This document shows, piece after piece, positions 62,729 to 64,000 of a DNA stretch of 64,000 nt. This DNA comes from Candidatus Desulfofervidaceae bacterium (GTDB taxonomy: Bacteria; Desulfobacterota; Desulfofervidia; Desulfofervidales; Desulfofervidaceae). Numbering within the stretch: the stretch's first letter is position 1; every line of letters starts with the position of its first letter. A program made the position numbers and the translations under genes. The notes under the pieces were generated by a model. It was given only the letters and a program-made list of their open reading frames with translations, was not told where the DNA came from and made no database searches. Location of the stretch: positions 124,001 to 188,000 of the forward strand of contig JALWFG010000011.1 in the NCBI GenBank assembly GCA_027038965.1, written 5' to 3'.

Positions 62729-63999
62729 AAGACATCAAAAAAATTTACAAAGAAGTCATTTTTGACCATTTCCCAGAGACCATAAAAATTTCTATTGGGG
62801 ATCAAATTCTTGTCTATCAAAAGCGCGTTTGGAAGGTGGCAAACGAAAAGAGGGGATTGAGATATGGTGAAAATCCCCATCAAGAGGCAGCCCTTTATGA
62901 GTTGGTTAATGGCAACTTGGTTTTAGGAGATTGCCGTTTTGTGGGTGAAGGAGAAGGCATTGTAAGTAGCCTGAAAGAGGCGGACTTTTTGCAATTTGGT
63001 AAGCATCCAAGTATGATTAATATGACGGACCTTGATAGAGGACTTCAGATTTTGAGATATTTGATGAAGAAACCGTGTGTGGTAATCATTAAGCATAATA
63101 ATCCCTGTGGTGTGGCTTATGGTAATACATTGGCAGAGGCCTTTGAACGTGCCTATTTCGCCGATCGGATTGCTGCCTTTGGGGGATGTGTAGTCTTAAA
63201 TCAGACGCTGGACAAAGATACGGCCGATTTGATCAGTCAGTATTATGTAGAAGTAGTGGCCGCTCCTGACTATGCCCCAGGTGTGGTAGACGTCCTTAAG
63301 AAAAGAAAGAATCTTCGTATTATAGAAATAAGGAAGATAGAACGATTGGCCGAGTATACCTCTAAACGCTGGCTGGATATCAAGGCCCTTATGGATGGCG
63401 GTCTTATTCTTCAACAGTCTCCGTATACCAAGATAAAGAGTAAGTCTGATTTTATTCCTGCAGAGGCCACCTATAAAGGGGAGACTTATCGCATTAAAAG
63501 GTTACCTACAGAGAAGGAGTGGAACGATCTCCTGTTTGGTTGGTATGTGGAACAAGGGGTTACTTCTAATTCCGTGCTTTTTGTAAAGGATGAGGCCACG
63601 GTGGCCATTGGGACTGGCGAACAGGATAGGGTAGGGGTAGCAGAGATTGCTATTTATAAGGCCTATACCAAATATGCTGATGCGTTATGTTTCAAAAGGT
63701 ATGGAATTCCTTACAAGATTTTAGAAATGGAAATTGCGCAGGGCAAGCGTCCTCGGAAACAAAAAGAGGAAATAGATTTTGAGACCAGGCAGGCCAAGGG
63801 CGGGCTTAAAGGGGCAGTAATGATCTCTGATGCCTTTTTCCCTTTTAGAGATGGCGTAGATGTGGCCATTAAAGAAGGAATTACTGCCATTGCCCACCCT
63901 GGAGGTTCTATCAGGGACTTTGAATCTATTTTGGCATGCAATGAGGCCGAACCCCCAGTGGCCATGGTCTTTACTGGGGAAAGGGCCTTTAGACATTAA
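62725..63999 (+). CDS. purH: Stand-alone AICAR transformylase (PurH-like)
   Basis: A 424-residue phosphoribosylaminoimidazolecarboxamide formyltransferase. It contains only the transformylase half of PurH: LRYGENPHQEAALYE near residue 47, KHNNPCGVAYGNTLAEAFERAYFADR near 112-137 (KHNNPCG holds the catalytic Lys-His), AAFGGCVVLNQ, and GGLKGAVMISDAFFPFRDGVD near 358-378, ending in an AHPGGSIRD block. The N-terminal IMP cyclohydrolase domain of about 190 residues is absent, so inosinate closure must be done by another protein, such as a PurO-type enzyme. The stop at 63997-63999 is inside the window. Confidence 0.9.
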   Translation: MKDIKKIYKEVIFDHFPETIKISIGDQILVYQKRVWKVANEKRGLRYGENPHQEAALYELVNGNLVLGDCRFVGEGEGIVSSLKEADFLQFGKHPSMINMTDLDRGLQILRYLMKKPCVVIIKHNNPCGVAYGNTLAEAFERAYFADRIAAFGGCVVLNQTLDKDTADLISQYYVEVVAAPDYAPGVVDVLKKRKNLRIIEIRKIERLAEYTSKRWLDIKALMDGGLILQQSPYTKIKSKSDFIPAEATYKGETYRIKRLPTEKEWNDLLFGWYVEQGVTSNSVLFVKDEATVAIGTGEQDRVGVAEIAIYKAYTKYADALCFKRYGIPYKILEMEIAQGKRPRKQKEEIDFETRQAKGGLKGAVMISDAFFPFRDGVDVAIKEGITAIAHPGGSIRDFESILACNEAEPPVAMVFTGERAFRH

Positions 64000-64000
64000 G

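Overview
The window is 64 kb of low-GC, densely packed bacterial chromosome. It carries about 58 protein genes, no rRNA or tRNA gene that I could recognise, and no CRISPR array. Several things point to a Gram-negative, anaerobic, probably thermophilic relative of the sulfate-reducing Desulfobacterota, of the Candidatus Desulfofervidus kind: outer-membrane porins, LPS heptose genes, the siroheme-dependent heme enzyme AhbC next to hemB, a stand-alone AICAR transformylase, acetyl-CoA synthetase with an acetate channel, and the TreT trehalose route. The taxonomic call is inference, not something read directly from the sequence.

Layout. 1-8.2 kb: a lytic transglycosylase (cut by the window edge), then rimO, hsp20-lon and an overlapping PHP / ferritin-like / flavin reductase / beta-lactamase-fold operon. 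8.4-15.8 kb, minus strand: a porin, then an iron(II) uptake locus (feoB, two feoA, a small membrane protein) with an unusual set of partners: an orphan histidine kinase, a DUF2325 protein, a three-repeat FeoA-like protein, a NifX-like protein with a zinc ribbon, and an HTH protein with a Fur-box-like site upstream. 16.0-19.2 kb: recJ and rsmB. 19.2-30.7 kb: a urea-utilisation block (urtA-porin-urtBCDE on the minus strand, a GAF-sigma54 activator, ureABC on the plus strand). It is bordered by a ubiX remnant on one side, a ubiA remnant on the other, and a nearly perfect 67-bp direct repeat outside both. 30.8-37.0 kb: yjfB-like gene, tsaD-rsmA-rph-rdgB-M16 peptidase. 37.2-48.8 kb: DHH phosphoesterase, an unknown protein, a TPS-TPP fusion, DUF5752, treT, TPR protein, paaK-ACT, trmFO, endonuclease V, glycosyltransferase. 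48.9-64 kb: GDP-mannose enzyme, a coiled-coil membrane protein between two repeats, ahbC-hemB, two unusual regulators, acs-satP, PII, hisD, moaC, gmhB-heptosyltransferase, a FlgT-like lipoprotein and an AICAR transformylase.

The most coherent system is the urea block. A porin, a five-gene ABC importer and urease structural genes form two divergent operons, each with a clear sigma54 promoter. The regulator gene lies between them, and the same AACA-N4-TGTT dyad lies upstream of both operons and over the regulator's own -35 box. No urease accessory genes (ureDEFG) are in the window. A second pattern cuts across the window: at least six to eight transcription units have a sigma70-type promoter whose -10 box ends only 6-10 bases before the ATG with no Shine-Dalgarno sequence, which predicts leaderless mRNAs.
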